Shown: positions 54,351 to 62,913 of the stretch, piece by piece
How positions within the stretch are numbered: position 1 is the first letter of the stretch
How the letters are laid out: the number at the start of each line of letters is the position of its first letter
Origin: Marisediminitalea oceani
GTDB taxonomy: Bacteria; Pseudomonadota; Gammaproteobacteria; Enterobacterales; Alteromonadaceae
Reading direction: 5' to 3'
Length of the DNA stretch: 64,000 nucleotides
NCBI RefSeq assembly: GCF_003731635.1
Contig: NZ_RCUA01000053.1
Location: 84,651 to 148,650 of the forward strand
Program-made: the position numbers and the translations under genes
The notes under the pieces: model-generated
Seen by the model: only the letters and a program-made list of their open reading frames with translations
What the model was told of the DNA's origin: nothing
Databases searched by the model: none

Positions 54351-57238
54351 GGCAGCAGATACTTTTGCTCAAACTCCGCCAGCGGTATGGGTTTGCTGTA
54401 ATAGAACCCCTGAACACGCTGACAACCGAGCTGTTTGAGTAACTGTTCCTGTTCCAGGGTTTCAACCCCCTCGGCCAGCACCCGCAGATCAAAGTTTGAC
54501 GCCAGGTCTACAATCGATTTGACTATCCCGGCTCCTTCGCCAAGCTCAAGTTTGGAGGTGAATTCGCGGTCGATCTTAAGTTTGTCCACGGGCAGCTTGT
54601 CCAGATACGCCAGGGACGAATAGCCGGTGCCAAAATCATCAATGGCCACGTGAAAACCTATTTCACGCAGTTTCGACAAAATAGCACTGGCCGACTGAAA
54701 ATTTTCGATAATCGCACTTTCGACGATTTCCAGCTCTATATTCGCCGGTTTAATCTGCTGTTGCTCAAGTTCTTCGGTCATTCTCAATAACAACTCGTTA
54801 TCGGCCAAATCCAACGCGGAAATATTGAATGACAGGAATAAGTCCCGGCCGGCCTGCTCCCAGCGTTTAATGATGCTAAAGGACTCTTTTACCAGCCAGC
54901 CGGTAACCAAACGGATAGCACGGGTTTGTTCTGCGACATCAATAAACGCCGCCGGCGTCAGAAAGCCTTTTACCGGATGGTTCCAGCGCAATAATGCCTC
55001 TGCGCCAACTACCTCGCCACTGGCGCTGTCAAGCTGAGGTTGCAGGTATAACTCAAGCTCATTTTCAAGTATCGCCCGTTTCAGCTCTGCGGCAATGGTT
55101 AACCGGGAACTGGCCTCCACCAAAATATCCTGGGTAAAGAATGCCAGTGAGGCACCGCCAGCTTGTTTGGCTTTATACATGGCTGCATCGGCCCTTACCA
55201 GTAAATCCTCACTGCTGAGCGCATCTTCCGGGAAACAGGCTATGCCCACAGAGCAGCCTACGTTCACCTCCTGCTCCCCTGCCAGATAAAAGGGCTGACT
55301 CATTTCCGCAATAAGTTTGCGGGCTAACACTTCGAGTTCTTCGCGTTGCTGGTATTCCTCAACCAGCAGAACAAATTCATCGCCGCCCATACGCGCCAGA
55401 ATGTCAGACGCCCGTAACCGCGAAAGCAAACGTTCAGTAACCATTTTCAGCAGGTCATCCCCGGCCACATGACCAAGGCTGTCATTTACTACCTTGAACC
55501 GGTCGAGATCAAGATAAAGCAAGGCGCATTGCTGGTGAGAGCGTTCACTGCGTGACACTGCATGCTGAAGATGCAACTGAAACTGAACACGGTTGGGTAA
55601 GCCGGTTAAAGAATCGTAATGAGCGAGGTGTTCAAGTTTCTCCTCAGACTGCTTTAAATTAGTAATATCGGAGAAAACACCAAGGTAATTAATAATTTCA
55701 CCCTGCTCATTCTTTACAACTGAAAGGCTGAGTAATTCAGGGAATACCGAGCCATCTTTTCGCCGGTTAAGCACTTCGCCGCGCCAGAAACCAGTTTTAA
55801 TCAGAGTCTCTAACATCGCTTCCTGAAATTCTTGCTCCATCAAGCCGTCGCCCAGGAAGAAAGGTGAACGCCCAAGGACTTCCGACTCAGAGTAACCGGT
55901 GATGTCAGAAAATGCCGGGTTAACCGAGACGATTCTATATTCAACATCGGTTACCACAATCCCTTCCAGGCTGTGATTAAAAACCTGCTGACTCAGCTCC
56001 CAGCGCTTTTGATATTCCAGTTGTTCTGTAATATCGATGACCAGTGAGTACAGCAGGCGCTGGCCGGTGCTGTCTACCGGGGTATTAAAGACTTCCACAT
56101 CGCGCACTTCGCCTGATGCCAGGCGATGTTTTACATTGAAGGTGGTCGACCGCTGTAACAGAGCCTGTCTGACCCTCGACAAAGCCGATTTTTGTTCCAT
56201 TGCCTGTAAATCGAAAACTGACATATTGGCGAACTGCTGAGCACTATAGCCATAATATTTTAAGGCAGCATCGTTAGCATCAACGATGTCGCCGTTATCA
56301 TCGACTATGAGCATTACCACGGCATGAACTGAGAAAAATTGCCGGAATTTTTCTTCTGAAGTGGTTAACGCTTCGATCTTTTCCTCTTCCAGCAATAGGT
56401 TATTGTATCTGAGCTGAATGATATAAAAAGCAATCGCATTAATAATGAACGCAAGAACCCAGAACAATGGGTGAAAATGAAATGTAATCCAGCCTTCAGC
56501 AGGCTGGGCCGAAAGTTGCCATTCACCATAAGGCAACTGAATTGATAGTTGCACCGGGTTAACCATAGAGGTGCCATCATGGTTGCGGTAAATATCGGCC
56601 AGATTACCAAGCTCATCACGCCCTGTGATAAGCAGATCAAGCTCGCGTTCTGCAATAAAACCGGCGTCGCTCAGCACCCCGCGATAATCGAGCACTACCG
56701 AGATGATGCCCCATACGCCGTTATCACTAATGACCGGTAAACGAGCAATAAAGCCAACCCCTCCCTGGACCAGATTTACTGGGCCATCCAGTACCGGCGA
56801 ACCGGTATCGGCCGCAGTAAAAGCCGACTCTCGCTGCTCTTCGTTAATCCGGTAGTCGAGGCCTAATGCTTTTTCGTTACCGGCTACCGGGTAAATCAAA
56901 TTCACCACAAAACCACGCGCGCCGGCGATATTAATAATATTGTTGCGCTGTTCTAACAAGCGGCTCATGTAGCGGCTAAACCCCGGCTGTTCAATGTCAG
57001 GGTTTAGTGAGATATAAGCAGCTGCACCGCGGATGAGTTCGATATTGGTGTACAGCTCAAATTCGAGATTGGAACGCAGCACTCCAAGCTTCTGGCTAAC
57101 CCGGTTAATCTGTTCTTCCTGTTGCCACTTGCTGACCAGAAAATCAGCCACCAGTGTAACCGAGACAACTGCGGTAAATACGCCTAAAAATAGCCAGATA
57201 GGGCGATGTTTTTGTTGGGGGCTTTGTTGACTACGCAA
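54341..57238 (-). CDS. CHASE-PAS-PAS-GGDEF-EAL cyclic-di-GMP protein
   Basis: A 965-residue inner-membrane protein. TM1 (about 14-32), periplasmic CHASE domain (about 60-250; IINIAGARGFVVNLIYPVAG), TM2 (about 252-272), two PAS domains (about 290-400 and 415-530), GGDEF domain with intact RMGGDEFVLL, and EAL domain with GAEALLRWNHP and DDFGTGYSSLAYL. Both catalytic signatures are intact, so it could synthesise and degrade c-di-GMP; many such tandem proteins act mainly as phosphodiesterases. Monocistronic. Confidence 0.93.
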   Translation of the reverse strand: MRSQQSPQQKHRPIWLFLGVFTAVVSVTLVADFLVSKWQQEEQINRVSQKLGVLRSNLEFELYTNIELIRGAAAYISLNPDIEQPGFSRYMSRLLEQRNNIINIAGARGFVVNLIYPVAGNEKALGLDYRINEEQRESAFTAADTGSPVLDGPVNLVQGGVGFIARLPVISDNGVWGIISVVLDYRGVLSDAGFIAERELDLLITGRDELGNLADIYRNHDGTSMVNPVQLSIQLPYGEWQLSAQPAEGWITFHFHPLFWVLAFIINAIAFYIIQLRYNNLLLEEEKIEALTTSEEKFRQFFSVHAVVMLIVDDNGDIVDANDAALKYYGYSAQQFANMSVFDLQAMEQKSALSRVRQALLQRSTTFNVKHRLASGEVRDVEVFNTPVDSTGQRLLYSLVIDITEQLEYQKRWELSQQVFNHSLEGIVVTDVEYRIVSVNPAFSDITGYSESEVLGRSPFFLGDGLMEQEFQEAMLETLIKTGFWRGEVLNRRKDGSVFPELLSLSVVKNEQGEIINYLGVFSDITNLKQSEEKLEHLAHYDSLTGLPNRVQFQLHLQHAVSRSERSHQQCALLYLDLDRFKVVNDSLGHVAGDDLLKMVTERLLSRLRASDILARMGGDEFVLLVEEYQQREELEVLARKLIAEMSQPFYLAGEQEVNVGCSVGIACFPEDALSSEDLLVRADAAMYKAKQAGGASLAFFTQDILVEASSRLTIAAELKRAILENELELYLQPQLDSASGEVVGAEALLRWNHPVKGFLTPAAFIDVAEQTRAIRLVTGWLVKESFSIIKRWEQAGRDLFLSFNISALDLADNELLLRMTEELEQQQIKPANIELEIVESAIIENFQSASAILSKLREIGFHVAIDDFGTGYSSLAYLDKLPVDKLKIDREFTSKLELGEGAGIVKSIVDLASNFDLRVLAEGVETLEQEQLLKQLGCQRVQGFYYSKPIPLAEFEQKYLLPQA

Positions 57239-57495
57239 GACAATCCTACTTCAAAGAACGAAGTCATTTAACCGTTAGACAGCCTTCACTCAGGAAAGAC
57301 AAATCTGGTTAAAGATAATATAAACGATAATGTCTCCTAGCATAGGACAATTTGCTGTAGTTTGCTGATATTTTTTGAAGTTCCGGCGTTATATGTAGGC
57401 GTGCGCAAACTCATTACCAATGGCCCCCGCCCATATTCAGTAAAATCAGGTGTTTTGTGCCTGTCTATCAATACAAGCGTATGAATTCTCATTAG
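57239..57495. other. Divergent intergenic region before the PadR gene
   Basis: Part of a 331-base gap between two divergent starts. It is AT-rich; apart from the repeats listed at 57496-57552 I see nothing definite. Confidence 0.4.
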
Positions 57496-57552
57496 TTTTA
57501 CTTTGTAGAATATATTACAATGCAAATAGTTTCTTTTACTTTGTAGTACAAA
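57496..57552 (+). promoter_or_regulatory. Candidate PadR operator: direct repeats and dyads
   Basis: TTTTACTTTGTAG occurs at 57496-57508 and again at 57534-57546. The first copy lies in the interrupted dyad TTGTA-N8-TACAA and the second in the perfect dyad TTTGTA-G-TACAAA (57540-57552), which ends 17 bases before the PadR start. Autoregulation is usual for PadR proteins; binding here is inferred. Confidence 0.5.
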
Positions 57553-57569
57553 TTATATCAGGGACCAGC

Positions 57570-57905
57570 ATGGGGAAATCTCGATTTTTAGGTGAGTTTG
57601 AACAATTTGTGTTACTCGCCATTTTACGCCTCGGAGAACAAGCATATGGCACCACCATTCGTCAGGTACTGCTCGATGTGATTCAGCGGGATGTCAGTAT
57701 CGGCGCACTGTATACCACCCTGACCCGGCTTGAGGATAAAGGTCTTATCCGCTCGGCGATGGGTGAAGCTACAGCAGAACGTGGCGGGCGCGCCAAAAAA
57801 TTCTTTGAGATAACCGCAGAAGGTAAACAAGCGTTACAGGAAACCCGCCAGTCACTCGACGCCATGTGGCGCGATGTAAAACTCAGTTTTGTAGGGGTGA
57901 AATAG
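57570..57905 (+). CDS. PadR-family transcriptional regulator
   Basis: A 111-residue winged-helix repressor with the PadR hallmark FEQFVLLAILRLGEQAYGTTIRQ, SIGALYTTLTRLEDKGLI and GRAKKFFEITAEGKQAL. The ATG at 57570 has AGGGA upstream and gives the usual N-terminus; the longer frame is rejected. Its stop overlaps the GTG start of the next gene (TAGTG), so the two proteins are made together. PadR genes paired with permease-prefix proteins are common in Acidobacteria and some Gammaproteobacteria. Confidence 0.9.
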   Translation: MGKSRFLGEFEQFVLLAILRLGEQAYGTTIRQVLLDVIQRDVSIGALYTTLTRLEDKGLIRSAMGEATAERGGRAKKFFEITAEGKQALQETRQSLDAMWRDVKLSFVGVK

Positions 57906-58564
57906 TGAATAATTGCTCACCACCGCGCATTGCTGAGGTCTTGCTGGAGAAAGTACTTCCTGACGATCTTAGGGAACCCTTGCTGGGCGATCTCGAGGAG
58001 GAATATCAGCAAATTCAAATTAACCAGAGTAAACAGGCCTGCCAGGTATGGTACTGGCGCCAGGCATTGTTAACCTCATTCCACTATTTTAATCAAACAC
58101 AAAAGGCGCTTATTATGTTTGCATTCAGCGTGTTATTTTTTGCCGCATTAACCATTTTTGCTATGGAACTGTCTGGTGGCAGCAGCATGTTTTTCGACGT
58201 GCCGTCACTCATTATCACCCTGCCACCTGCGCTGGTGTTTACCCTGGCAGTGACCTCCCCAGGCAACGTTAAACAAGCTTTTTCGTGCCTGTTTTCCGGC
58301 CATGTTGATTCACTACGGCAAGTGAAAAGCAGTGCTATGGTGTTTAATGTGCTGGGTAACTCCTGCTTGTGGCTGGGTGCCCTGATGACCCTGCTTGGCT
58401 GGGTTGCCATGGGATCGCACATTGATGATGTTGCCGTTATCGGGCCAGCATTTGCAGTGTCTGTGCTGACGCTGTTATATGCCATGGGGGTTAAACTTGT
58501 CTGTTATGTTGCCGCGCAGCGAATCATGTTCCTCGGACAAGGCCTGTCACCCAACGCCGATTAA
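57905..58564 (+). CDS. Membrane protein joining a permease-prefix segment to a MotA-like domain
   Basis: A 219-residue protein with GTG start. Residues 5-60 (PPRIAEVLLEKVLPDDLREPLLGDLEEEY and WYWRQAL, read in parts) match the prefix normally found before FtsX-like permeases of the ADOP type, but no permease follows. Instead there are four helices (about 69-87, 100-117, 147-165, 175-203) whose wording resembles MotA/TolQ/ExbB proteins: FFDVPSLIITLPPAL before TM2, and LGALMTLLGWVAMG with DDVAVIGPAFAVSVLTLLYA in TM3-TM4. The large cytoplasmic loop of MotA is absent. No partner MotB/ExbD gene is nearby. Function unknown. Confidence 0.65.
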   Translation: MNNCSPPRIAEVLLEKVLPDDLREPLLGDLEEEYQQIQINQSKQACQVWYWRQALLTSFHYFNQTQKALIMFAFSVLFFAALTIFAMELSGGSSMFFDVPSLIITLPPALVFTLAVTSPGNVKQAFSCLFSGHVDSLRQVKSSAMVFNVLGNSCLWLGALMTLLGWVAMGSHIDDVAVIGPAFAVSVLTLLYAMGVKLVCYVAAQRIMFLGQGLSPNAD

Positions 58565-58580
58565 TCCTCCGCACACAAAC

Positions 58581-58605
58581 AAGCCGGTAAGTTATACCGG
58601 CTTTT
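58581..58605. terminator. Bidirectional terminator
   Basis: AAGCCGGTA and TACCGGCTT form a 9-bp stem with a 5-base loop, followed by TTTT on the plus strand and TTGTTTG on the minus strand. It separates the convergent genes ending at 58564 and 58623. Confidence 0.8.
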
Positions 58606-58622
58606 ACCATCACCTGCTCTTT

Positions 58623-59900
58623 CTAGCGAATATACTGTGACGTTTGCCCCGACTCGGCCCGCTGTTGATAACGGTCGCGAAGCTTAATTTGCCGTGATGT
58701 CATCTCCACCATTTCGCCGTCGATGATCACAACTTCTGGTGCTTGTGTTACTTCCAGAGGATCGCCACTCCAGACAACCACATCTGCTTTGGCCCCGGTG
58801 GTAAGCGTGCCCAATTGATCAGGTGCGCCAAAAATGCGCGCCGGATTTACCGTAAGGGCAGCCATGGCGCCTTCCCACGACATGCCAAATGCCACCGCAT
58901 TACCGGCATGTTGGGTAGCCAGGCGGATATTGTGAGTTTCCATTCCTATCGCTACCATAACACCGGCAGCTTCCAGGCGCTGAGCATTAGCCAGCGTGGC
59001 ACCTAGCTGCTCGAAGCTACCAGGCAAGTTAAACTCCGGGTCAATGATCACCGGAATGTTAGCGTCAGCCAGTTCCTCTGCCACTCGCCAGGCCTCCATG
59101 CCTTTAACCAGTACAACTTTAATTTTAGGGTAGCGTTGTTTAAAAGCGATAATCTGGCGAATGTCCGCAGCCCTGTCGGCAAACATCAATAACGGCGTTT
59201 CACCATTGACTACCGGTTTTAAGGCTTTTACATCAGCCCGGCTGTTTAAACCATGCCATTGGGAGGATGGGCTCAACTGCGCTGCAGAGCTTACCTGCAT
59301 GGCCTCACTGATGGCTTCTTCCAACATCACCCACAGCGCGGCTCTTGAACCGCCATTGCTATCGGCGCCGCCATTGCCGACATTCACTGCGGTAAATGCC
59401 CGTGATTTAAGCACCGGGTCGCCAGTGCCGGATAAGGTAATGACAGCTCCCAGCCCATGGAACAGGCTATCACTGCGTGAAATACCACTAACGGCCGAAG
59501 TAAACCCTTCAACACGGCTGATGGCAAGCAAGCTGGAGTCCGGGTTAATCGCAAAGCTGACATCATAAGCAGCACCGGTGGAAGATACCGGATTGGATGA
59601 CACAGAAGCATCCACAGTGCCGGCAGAGCTACTGACTTCAACCAGTCCCAATTGGGTATAAGCACCAATCAATCCCGGCGTTACATACTTACCGCTGGCA
59701 TCAATGCTCTGATAACCCTCTGGCACCGCTGAAGAAGCACTAACCGACACTATTTCATTACCGTTAATCAACACGGTAGCAGCTTCCAGTGTGCCCTGCT
59801 CGCTGCCGGTAAAGACTTTACCACCGACGATGGCCAGTTTATCGGCCAGGGCAGTACTACTGATGGTTGCCAACAGGCATATCGTTAATAATGACTTCAT
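58623..59900 (-). CDS. Secreted amidohydrolase-fold protein lacking the metal-binding HxH
   Basis: A 425-residue amidohydrolase-superfamily protein with a signal peptide (1-19, ending ALA). N-terminal beta-sandwich (AIVGGKVFTGSEQGTLEAATVLI) and C-terminal NPARIFG ... GTLTTGAKADVVVWSGDP are clear, but where catalytic members have HxH the sequence is GLIGAYTQLG, i.e. Tyr81 and Gln83 replace both histidines. It is coupled by ATGA to the gene at 59897-61315, whose product keeps all ligands. GGGAGA precedes the start at 59900. Probably a non-catalytic or altered partner; substrate unknown. Confidence 0.82.
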   Translation of the reverse strand: MKSLLTICLLATISSTALADKLAIVGGKVFTGSEQGTLEAATVLINGNEIVSVSASSAVPEGYQSIDASGKYVTPGLIGAYTQLGLVEVSSSAGTVDASVSSNPVSSTGAAYDVSFAINPDSSLLAISRVEGFTSAVSGISRSDSLFHGLGAVITLSGTGDPVLKSRAFTAVNVGNGGADSNGGSRAALWVMLEEAISEAMQVSSAAQLSPSSQWHGLNSRADVKALKPVVNGETPLLMFADRAADIRQIIAFKQRYPKIKVVLVKGMEAWRVAEELADANIPVIIDPEFNLPGSFEQLGATLANAQRLEAAGVMVAIGMETHNIRLATQHAGNAVAFGMSWEGAMAALTVNPARIFGAPDQLGTLTTGAKADVVVWSGDPLEVTQAPEVVIIDGEMVEMTSRQIKLRDRYQQRAESGQTSQYIR

Positions 59901-61315
59901 TTGATATCTCCCTCGCCAACTTGCCCTAACTCGAAATCTGCCACCGGCCACGACGCCGGATCACTAAGATCAAAGGCCAGTCCACCATCGATATACACTT
60001 TGTCGGCTCTGGCGTAGGTCGAAAACGGGTTGTCGCTCCACAGCACTAAATCGGCATTTTTACCCACTTCCAATGAACCGGTTTTATCAAAAATGCCTAA
60101 CGATTTTGCCGGGTTAGCTGATAGCCAGATCCAGGCCTCCTCCTGACTGATGTCGATACCTGCACGGCGGCCATCAGACCAGGCTTTAGCAGCTTCCTGG
60201 TTGAGGCGTTGAATACCTAAATCACTGTCTGAATGAACGATGGCACAAGCCCCGGCCTCATGAACCATAGGTATGTTTTCACGGATGCCGTCGTAGGCCT
60301 CCATTTTAAAGCCCCACCAGTCGGCCCACATGGCTGAACAAACGTTGTTCTCGGCCAGCAGATCACCAATTTTGTAGGCTTCTACACCATGCTGGAACGA
60401 GTAAATCTGATAGCCGAACTCTTTCATGACATCCATCATCACAGCCATTTCATCGGCGCGATAACAATGCATATGTACGCGGATCTCATCTTTTAACACG
60501 CCCATCAGGGTATCAAGGTTTAGATCGCGCTTAGGCGGCGTTGGATTTTTACCCGCTTCATAATCGGCTTCGTAACGCTCCCAGGCGCGCCGATAATTTT
60601 CAGCATCTGCCCATGCCTGACGATAACCGGCTACATTGCCCATACGGGTTGAAGGACCGCCTTTTTTGCCATAAACCCGTTTCGGGTTTTCACCACAGGC
60701 CATTTTTAGTCCGTAAGGCGCGTCTGGAAACTTCATTTCCTGCATGGTGCGATCCGGTACATTTTTCAGCACCACTGAACGACCACCAAACAGGTTGGCA
60801 GAACCCGGTAAGATTTGCAGCGCGGTAACGCCACCGGCCAATGCACGGCCAAAACCAGGATCCTGAGGCCATACGGAATGTTCAGCCCACACATTCGCAG
60901 TTACCGGCTTAACCATTTCGTTACCATCGGAATGTGAATGGGTAGAGGGATTAGGATACACCCCTAAATGGCTGTGCACATCAATAATGCCCGGCGTTAC
61001 CCATTTACCGGTGCCGTCGATAACCGTCGCATCTGCCGGCACATCAAGGTTTTCGCCGATGGCGGCAATTTTACCATCAGTAAAATACACCATACCGTTA
61101 TCAATTTTATTGCCGATGCCATCTAAAATCGTGACGCCGGTGATCACTGTTGGTGCTCCCGGTAACGGGGTATACTTGCTGGGGAATGGATTTTTATCGA
61201 TGGTCACTTTCGGTGACTGCTCGGCTTTATCTGCTTTATCTTCTGCGCAGGCAGAAAGCAGCAAAGCACAGCAACACGCCGCAGTGATTCCTAACTGCTT
61301 AAATGAAGTTGTCAT
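59897..61315 (-). CDS. Lipoprotein amidohydrolase (imidazolonepropionase-like)
   Basis: A 472-residue enzyme with a lipoprotein signal (lipobox LLSAC, Cys23). Metal-site candidates are His114 and His116 (IIDVHSHLG), His281/His283 (RVHMHC), His309 (FQHGVE) and Asp363 in HSDSD. A Pro/Lys-rich linker follows the lipid anchor. The ATGA overlap with the next gene suggests a two-subunit periplasmic enzyme. Peptidase or prolidase-like activity has been found in related proteins; the substrate here cannot be read from sequence. Confidence 0.85.
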   Translation of the reverse strand: MTTSFKQLGITAACCCALLLSACAEDKADKAEQSPKVTIDKNPFPSKYTPLPGAPTVITGVTILDGIGNKIDNGMVYFTDGKIAAIGENLDVPADATVIDGTGKWVTPGIIDVHSHLGVYPNPSTHSHSDGNEMVKPVTANVWAEHSVWPQDPGFGRALAGGVTALQILPGSANLFGGRSVVLKNVPDRTMQEMKFPDAPYGLKMACGENPKRVYGKKGGPSTRMGNVAGYRQAWADAENYRRAWERYEADYEAGKNPTPPKRDLNLDTLMGVLKDEIRVHMHCYRADEMAVMMDVMKEFGYQIYSFQHGVEAYKIGDLLAENNVCSAMWADWWGFKMEAYDGIRENIPMVHEAGACAIVHSDSDLGIQRLNQEAAKAWSDGRRAGIDISQEEAWIWLSANPAKSLGIFDKTGSLEVGKNADLVLWSDNPFSTYARADKVYIDGGLAFDLSDPASWPVADFELGQVGEGDIK

Positions 61316-61434
61316 GCATTACCTTTCTTTTAATCGTTGTCGTTTAGGTGCCACACCCCATCAAGGTTTAATTGAAAATCGATGGGATGAGGTTAACGGT
61401 AGCGAATCAAATGACAACGCACAAGCGGGAAACG

Positions 61435-62379
61435 CTATTTAGCAGTGGCAGCAGATTGTTGTAGCACTGCGACAATTTCGTCGGCCTTTTGTAGACGGCG
61501 GATATTATCAAACAGGACTTCCGCCTGGGGGTATTGACGCTTGAGGTAGCCACACCACTGTTTCAGACGGTTGGGATAGTAACGGCCTTTGTCGCCGTAG
61601 ATTTCATAACCGGAATAATCTATCAGCAGTTGCGCCAGCTCCGGCCAGCTCATCGGCGGCTCGTTATCACGAATGTGACGGGCCAGATTCGGCATGGCCA
61701 GTGCGCCGCGGCCAATCATCACATCGTTGCAACCCGACATTTCCTGGCAGCGTTTGGCATCTTCATAAGACCAGACTTCACCGTTAGCAATTACCGGTAA
61801 ACGGGTATGAGCGCGAATTTTTTTAATCCACTCCCAGTACGCCGGTGGCCGATAACCTTCGGTTTTGGTGCGGGCATGAACCACCAGCTCAGATGCGCCG
61901 GCTTCATCAATGGCCACGGCGTTGTCGATAGCCAGAGATTTATCCTCAAAACCGAGGCGAATTTTAGCCGTTACGGGCAAATGGGCCGGGACGGCCTCTC
62001 GCACGGCTTTAACAATATCGTGCAGTAACTCGGTATACTGCAGTAATACCGCGCCGCCTTTACTTTTATTGACCGTTTTGGCCGGACAACCAAAGTTGAG
62101 ATCCACACCCGGAGAGCCCAGCTCAACAGCAATTAAGGCATTTTCTGCCAGCCACTGGGGATGCTGGCCCAGTAGCTGCACACGAACGGGCACACCACTG
62201 GGAGTTTTGCCGCCCTCGTGCAATTCAGGGCACAACCGGTAAAAGGTTTTCTGCGGGAGTTTCTGGTCAACGATACGAACGAATTCTGTTACGCACAGAT
62301 CAAAACCGCCTACCCGGGTAAGCATGTCGCGCATTAAATGATCAACAACGCCTTCCATCGGCGCTAACAAAACTCGCAT
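61435..62379 (-). CDS. dusC: tRNA-dihydrouridine(16) synthase DusC
   Basis: FMN enzyme reducing U16 in tRNAs. The 314-residue product starts RVLLAPMEGVVDHLMRD and has the catalytic Cys in NFGCPAKTVNKSKGG, then KIRLGF, VVHARTKTEGY and IANGEVWS. The MEGVVD N-terminus and NKSKGG favour DusC over DusA or DusB. It lies 70 bases downstream of the DUF1289 gene and may be expressed from the same MetJ-box promoter. Confidence 0.93.
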   Translation of the reverse strand: MRVLLAPMEGVVDHLMRDMLTRVGGFDLCVTEFVRIVDQKLPQKTFYRLCPELHEGGKTPSGVPVRVQLLGQHPQWLAENALIAVELGSPGVDLNFGCPAKTVNKSKGGAVLLQYTELLHDIVKAVREAVPAHLPVTAKIRLGFEDKSLAIDNAVAIDEAGASELVVHARTKTEGYRPPAYWEWIKKIRAHTRLPVIANGEVWSYEDAKRCQEMSGCNDVMIGRGALAMPNLARHIRDNEPPMSWPELAQLLIDYSGYEIYGDKGRYYPNRLKQWCGYLKRQYPQAEVLFDNIRRLQKADEIVAVLQQSAATAK

Positions 62380-62449
62380 AAGTATTTTAGTATTCAGAAA
62401 TAAAGGGGCTGGATTTTAGCAGAACATTTGGCCGCTGGCATCAGTATTG

Positions 62450-62662
62450 CTATTTATGCTCTGAGGACAGCGCAAAGCGCTTTTCGCACCGATTTAAAAT
62501 AGCGCGACGCTCTGTGGCATTGGCACTGTGCCAACCGGTGATTTCATCAATGTGGCGCTGGCAGCCCAGACAAATATCCTCATCATCCAGGCAGCAGTTA
62601 CCAATACAGGGCGATGTGGCAATTGCCTGTTTAACAGGGATTCTGGGTGTGAACTTTTTCAT
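62450..62662 (-). CDS. DUF1289 family protein
   Basis: A 70-residue protein with the family pattern SPCIGNCCLDDEDICLGCQRHIDEITGW; the four conserved cysteines suggest metal or Fe-S binding. The function of the family is unknown. Its 5' end overlaps the 59-residue gene by 32 bases in another frame, implying one transcript. Confidence 0.88.
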   Translation of the reverse strand: MKKFTPRIPVKQAIATSPCIGNCCLDDEDICLGCQRHIDEITGWHSANATERRAILNRCEKRFALSSEHK

Positions 62663-62810
62663 TATTCGCGATCAGTTCCTCGGTAAACCACAGGCAAACA
62701 TAGCAGCCAAACCGGGCATTGAGTTTAGCAAAAAAATCGGTTTCGTTACTGGCTTCATATCTGACCAGTCTTTGCCCTACCCCTTCATACAACAATGCAA
62801 CGTAAACCAT
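62631..62810 (-). CDS. 59-residue hypothetical protein under a MetJ-box promoter
   Basis: A short frame beginning MVYVALLYEGVGQRLVRYEA and ending KVHTQNPC, with three cysteines. GGGGAT lies just before the ATG at 62810. It is the first gene behind a promoter overlapped by five met boxes and overlaps the DUF1289 gene. I do not recognise a family. Confidence 0.6.
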   Translation of the reverse strand: MVYVALLYEGVGQRLVRYEASNETDFFAKLNARFGCYVCLWFTEELIANNEKVHTQNPC

Positions 62811-62842
62811 GATATCCCCGCTACGCGTTAAGCATAGCGAGG

Positions 62843-62871
62843 AGTATATATTTAGACGTCTAGAAATCCAA
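62843..62871 (-). promoter_or_regulatory. Sigma-70-like promoter of the small-gene/dusC cluster
   Basis: TTGGAT (62866-62871), a 17-base spacer and TATACT (62843-62848) on the minus strand, 33 bases upstream of the 59-residue gene. The met-box array covers the -35 and the spacer. Confidence 0.6.
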
Positions 62872-62893
62872 ACATCCAGACATCCAGACATCG
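62854..62893. promoter_or_regulatory. MetJ operator: five tandem met boxes
   Basis: On the plus strand five contiguous 8-base units: AGACGTCT (8/8 to the met-box consensus), AGAAATCC (5/8), AAACATCC (5/8), AGACATCC (6/8), AGACATCG (6/8). MetJ binds cooperatively to two or more adjacent 8-bp boxes. The array starts 44 bases before the start codon at 62810. Confidence 0.75.
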
Positions 62894-62913
62894 ATAATCG
62901 ACCGTTTATCGCA

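Noticed and set aside
62866..62889. Simple 8-base microsatellite (ATCCARAC)n
   Set aside because: The 8-base period is better explained by the met-box array that includes the adjacent perfect AGACGTCT.
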